Source: JACMIU01 sp043763605 (lineage in GTDB: Bacteria; Armatimonadota; Armatimonadia; Armatimonadales; Armatimonadaceae). From it: a stretch of DNA of 14,142 bases. The translations under genes were made by a program, and so were the position numbers. Positions within the stretch are counted from its first letter, which is position 1. Each line of letters starts with the position of its first letter. The notes beneath the pieces are model-generated. The model saw only the letters and a list, made by a program, of their open reading frames with translations. It was not told the DNA's origin and made no database searches. Shown one piece after another: positions 13,108 through 14,142 of the stretch. Location: positions 1 through 14,142 of the forward strand of contig JAYULM010000199.1 in NCBI GenBank assembly GCA_043763605.1. Direction: 5' to 3'.

Positions 13108-13818
13108 ATGCGCGAAAAATACCTGATCGAATCGAACGGACAGGTCTACGGACCGGCGGACGTAGACCAACTGATCCAGTGGGTCGCCGAAGGGCGCGTC
13201 GTCGCCCAAACGACTCTGATCCACGCCGAAAGCGGGGAGCGGAAATTGGCGAGCGACCACGCCGAGCTGCGCTCCTGGTTCGCACCGACCTCGCCGACCC
13301 CGGGTGCGACCGCGTTCCAGACGCCCCCGCCGCCGCAGGGACGCGCCGGGGACGGCAACGCAACGGGTGTGGGCGGCTATCCCGGCGGTTACGCGCAGCA
13401 ACAACGGGAAATGCCGCGCCAACCCTGGAGCGGCGACTACCAGCAATCCGCCCCCGTCCCCTATCGGGGCTACGGCTACGGCGAGAACGATAGCGGTACC
13501 GGGGCGATGGCGCAACTCCCGGCGGAACTGCAGGGAGTGAATTTCGGTGCCTTCTTCGCCTCGCTTTTATGGTCAATCTTCAACAAATCCTATCTGGGGT
13601 TGCTGGTGCTGGTTCCCGCGATTGGCTGGGTCGTGCCGTTCATCTTGCTGTTCAAAGGGAATGAATGGGCGTGGCAGAATCGTCGTTTCGAGAGCGTCGA
13701 ACAATTTCGTCAGGTGCAACAGGCGTGGGCGTTGTGGGGAGTCGTTTTCTTCCTGATCAACGGCGTTTTCTGGCTTTTGATGATCCTCGGGGGTATCTTC
13801 TCCGGCATCAATCCGTGA
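13108..13818 (+). CDS. GYF_2 (DUF4339)-domain membrane protein
   Basis: A 236-residue protein in three parts. Residues 1-60 form a GYF_2/DUF4339 domain (EKYLIESNGQVYGPADVDQLIQWVAEGRVVAQTTLIHAESGERKLASD), a small module thought to bind peptides. Residues 61-140 are a low-complexity linker rich in P, G, Q and Y. Residues about 145-236 hold hydrophobic helices (FGAFFASLLWSIFNKSYLGLLVLVPAIGWVVPFILLF and WALWGVVFFLINGVFWLLMILGGIF) around the segment GNEWAWQNRRFESVEQFRQVQQAW, a layout seen in small integral membrane proteins often found with GYF_2 domains. It is probably anchored in the inner membrane with the GYF_2 domain in the cytoplasm, but the partner is not known. The gene stands alone, divergent from the TIM-barrel gene, and has no obvious Shine-Dalgarno sequence. 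A stable hairpin 118 bases after the stop could end the transcript. Confidence 0.85.
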   Translation: MREKYLIESNGQVYGPADVDQLIQWVAEGRVVAQTTLIHAESGERKLASDHAELRSWFAPTSPTPGATAFQTPPPPQGRAGDGNATGVGGYPGGYAQQQREMPRQPWSGDYQQSAPVPYRGYGYGENDSGTGAMAQLPAELQGVNFGAFFASLLWSIFNKSYLGLLVLVPAIGWVVPFILLFKGNEWAWQNRRFESVEQFRQVQQAWALWGVVFFLINGVFWLLMILGGIFSGINP

Positions 13819-13920
13819 AATGTGGTGTGCGTCGGACCGATTTCGGGAGGAGAAGCATCTACTTTCTGCGACTGGTTCCCGGTTCATCGTAGTATGAGAT
13901 ACGCGGTTGCCCCGGAACCT

Positions 13921-14056
13921 CACCCCCGGGCACCCTCTGGCTCCCCCTCTCCGTGCCGGAGAGGGGGAGCCAGAAGGGACACACGGCAAACGTCTCGCCC
14001 CCGGTATCTTACTCCCCCTCTCCGGCACGGAGAGGGGGTTGGGGGGCAGGGCGATT
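13921..14056. repeat. CCCCTCTCC-type hairpin repeat, two inverted copies
   Basis: Two hairpins of one family: 13936-13953 with 13957-13974 (18-bp perfect stem, 3-base loop) and 14014-14024 with 14028-14038 (11-bp perfect stem, 3-base loop), both with arms containing CCCCCTCTCCG. C-rich tracts before the first and G-rich tracts after the second suggest an outer, imperfect pairing that spans the whole unit. The interval 13819-13920 ahead of it holds nothing I can identify. Confidence 0.8.
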
Positions 14057-14072
14057 GCATTATCGTTTCCTC

Positions 14073-14142
14073 GGTTGAAACGCGCATATAAACGCGGGTT
14101 GAAACCCACGTCTGTGGGCAACTTCGTTGCCGAACGTCCTTC
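14073..14142. repeat. GTTGAAA double-hairpin repeat, cut by the window edge
   Basis: GTTGAAA occurs at 14073 and again at 14098, the second followed by the hairpin CCCAC-GTCT-GTGGG (14105-14118) and by GGCAAC-TTC-GTTGCC (14117-14131), then GAACGTCC. The layout resembles 1-50. The unit continues past the window end. Confidence 0.6.

Noticed and set aside
13027..13515. N-terminal extension of the TIM-barrel protein to 13515
   Set aside because: It runs antisense through the GYF_2 gene, reads as low-complexity R/G/A-rich sequence, and the family starts at MRLGMMNN.
13573..14121. 182-codon minus-strand frame at the window end
   Set aside because: Built from the hairpin repeats and the antisense of the GYF_2 gene.

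Overview
The window looks like a stretch of chromosome from a GC-rich, aerobic bacterium. Protein genes sit on both strands with short gaps, and the convergent gaps are filled with dispersed palindromic repeats. A fused haem A synthase/haem O synthase gene points to a haem-copper oxidase respiratory chain. Several genes have a -10 box only 6 to 14 bases from the start codon, so very short or absent 5' leaders seem common. The mix of Shine-Dalgarno and leaderless genes, the CtaA-CtaB fusion and the repeat families would suit a poorly sampled phylum; Armatimonadota is a guess, not a demonstrated assignment.

Region by region. (1) 1-2186: remains of a small hairpin repeat, then a tight two-gene unit on the plus strand: an ABC-type AAA ATPase and a Toprim-like DUF4276-type protein, a plausible anti-phage or nuclease module. 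The ATPase has a strikingly AT-rich middle section. (2) 2176-4242, minus: the CtaA-CtaB fusion, whose inter-domain linker is encoded by a heptamer palindrome repeat. (3) 4385-6393, minus: a membrane-anchored coiled-coil protein and a substrate-binding-like protein. (4) 6394-7999: a divergent control region with a strong promoter and direct repeats, then a small zinc-ribbon protein and a 245-residue protein of unknown function, separated by a composite repeat. (5) 8000-8349: a convergent gap with a perfect 28-bp palindrome and a 45-bp inverted repeat. (6) 8350-10326, minus: a GAF sensor histidine kinase without an adjacent regulator, and a secreted protein. (7) 10425-11294, plus: a PHP-family phosphoesterase; the following gap is a second copy of the composite repeat, in opposite orientation. 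(8) 11525-13026, minus: a TIM-barrel sugar phosphate isomerase/epimerase-like protein, translationally coupled by an ATGA overlap to a HEAT-repeat protein. (9) 13108-13818, plus: a GYF_2-domain membrane protein, divergent from the TIM-barrel gene with interlocking promoters. The last 320 bases hold two families of hairpin repeats.

The most notable points are the ATPase/Toprim pair with its compositionally foreign core, the repeat that became coding sequence inside ctaA-ctaB, the two-locus composite element (heptamer array plus long perfect hairpin), the uncharacterised zinc-ribbon/245-residue unit, and the symmetric divergent promoter at 13036-13093. There is no CRISPR array, RNA gene, transposase or integrase that I can support.
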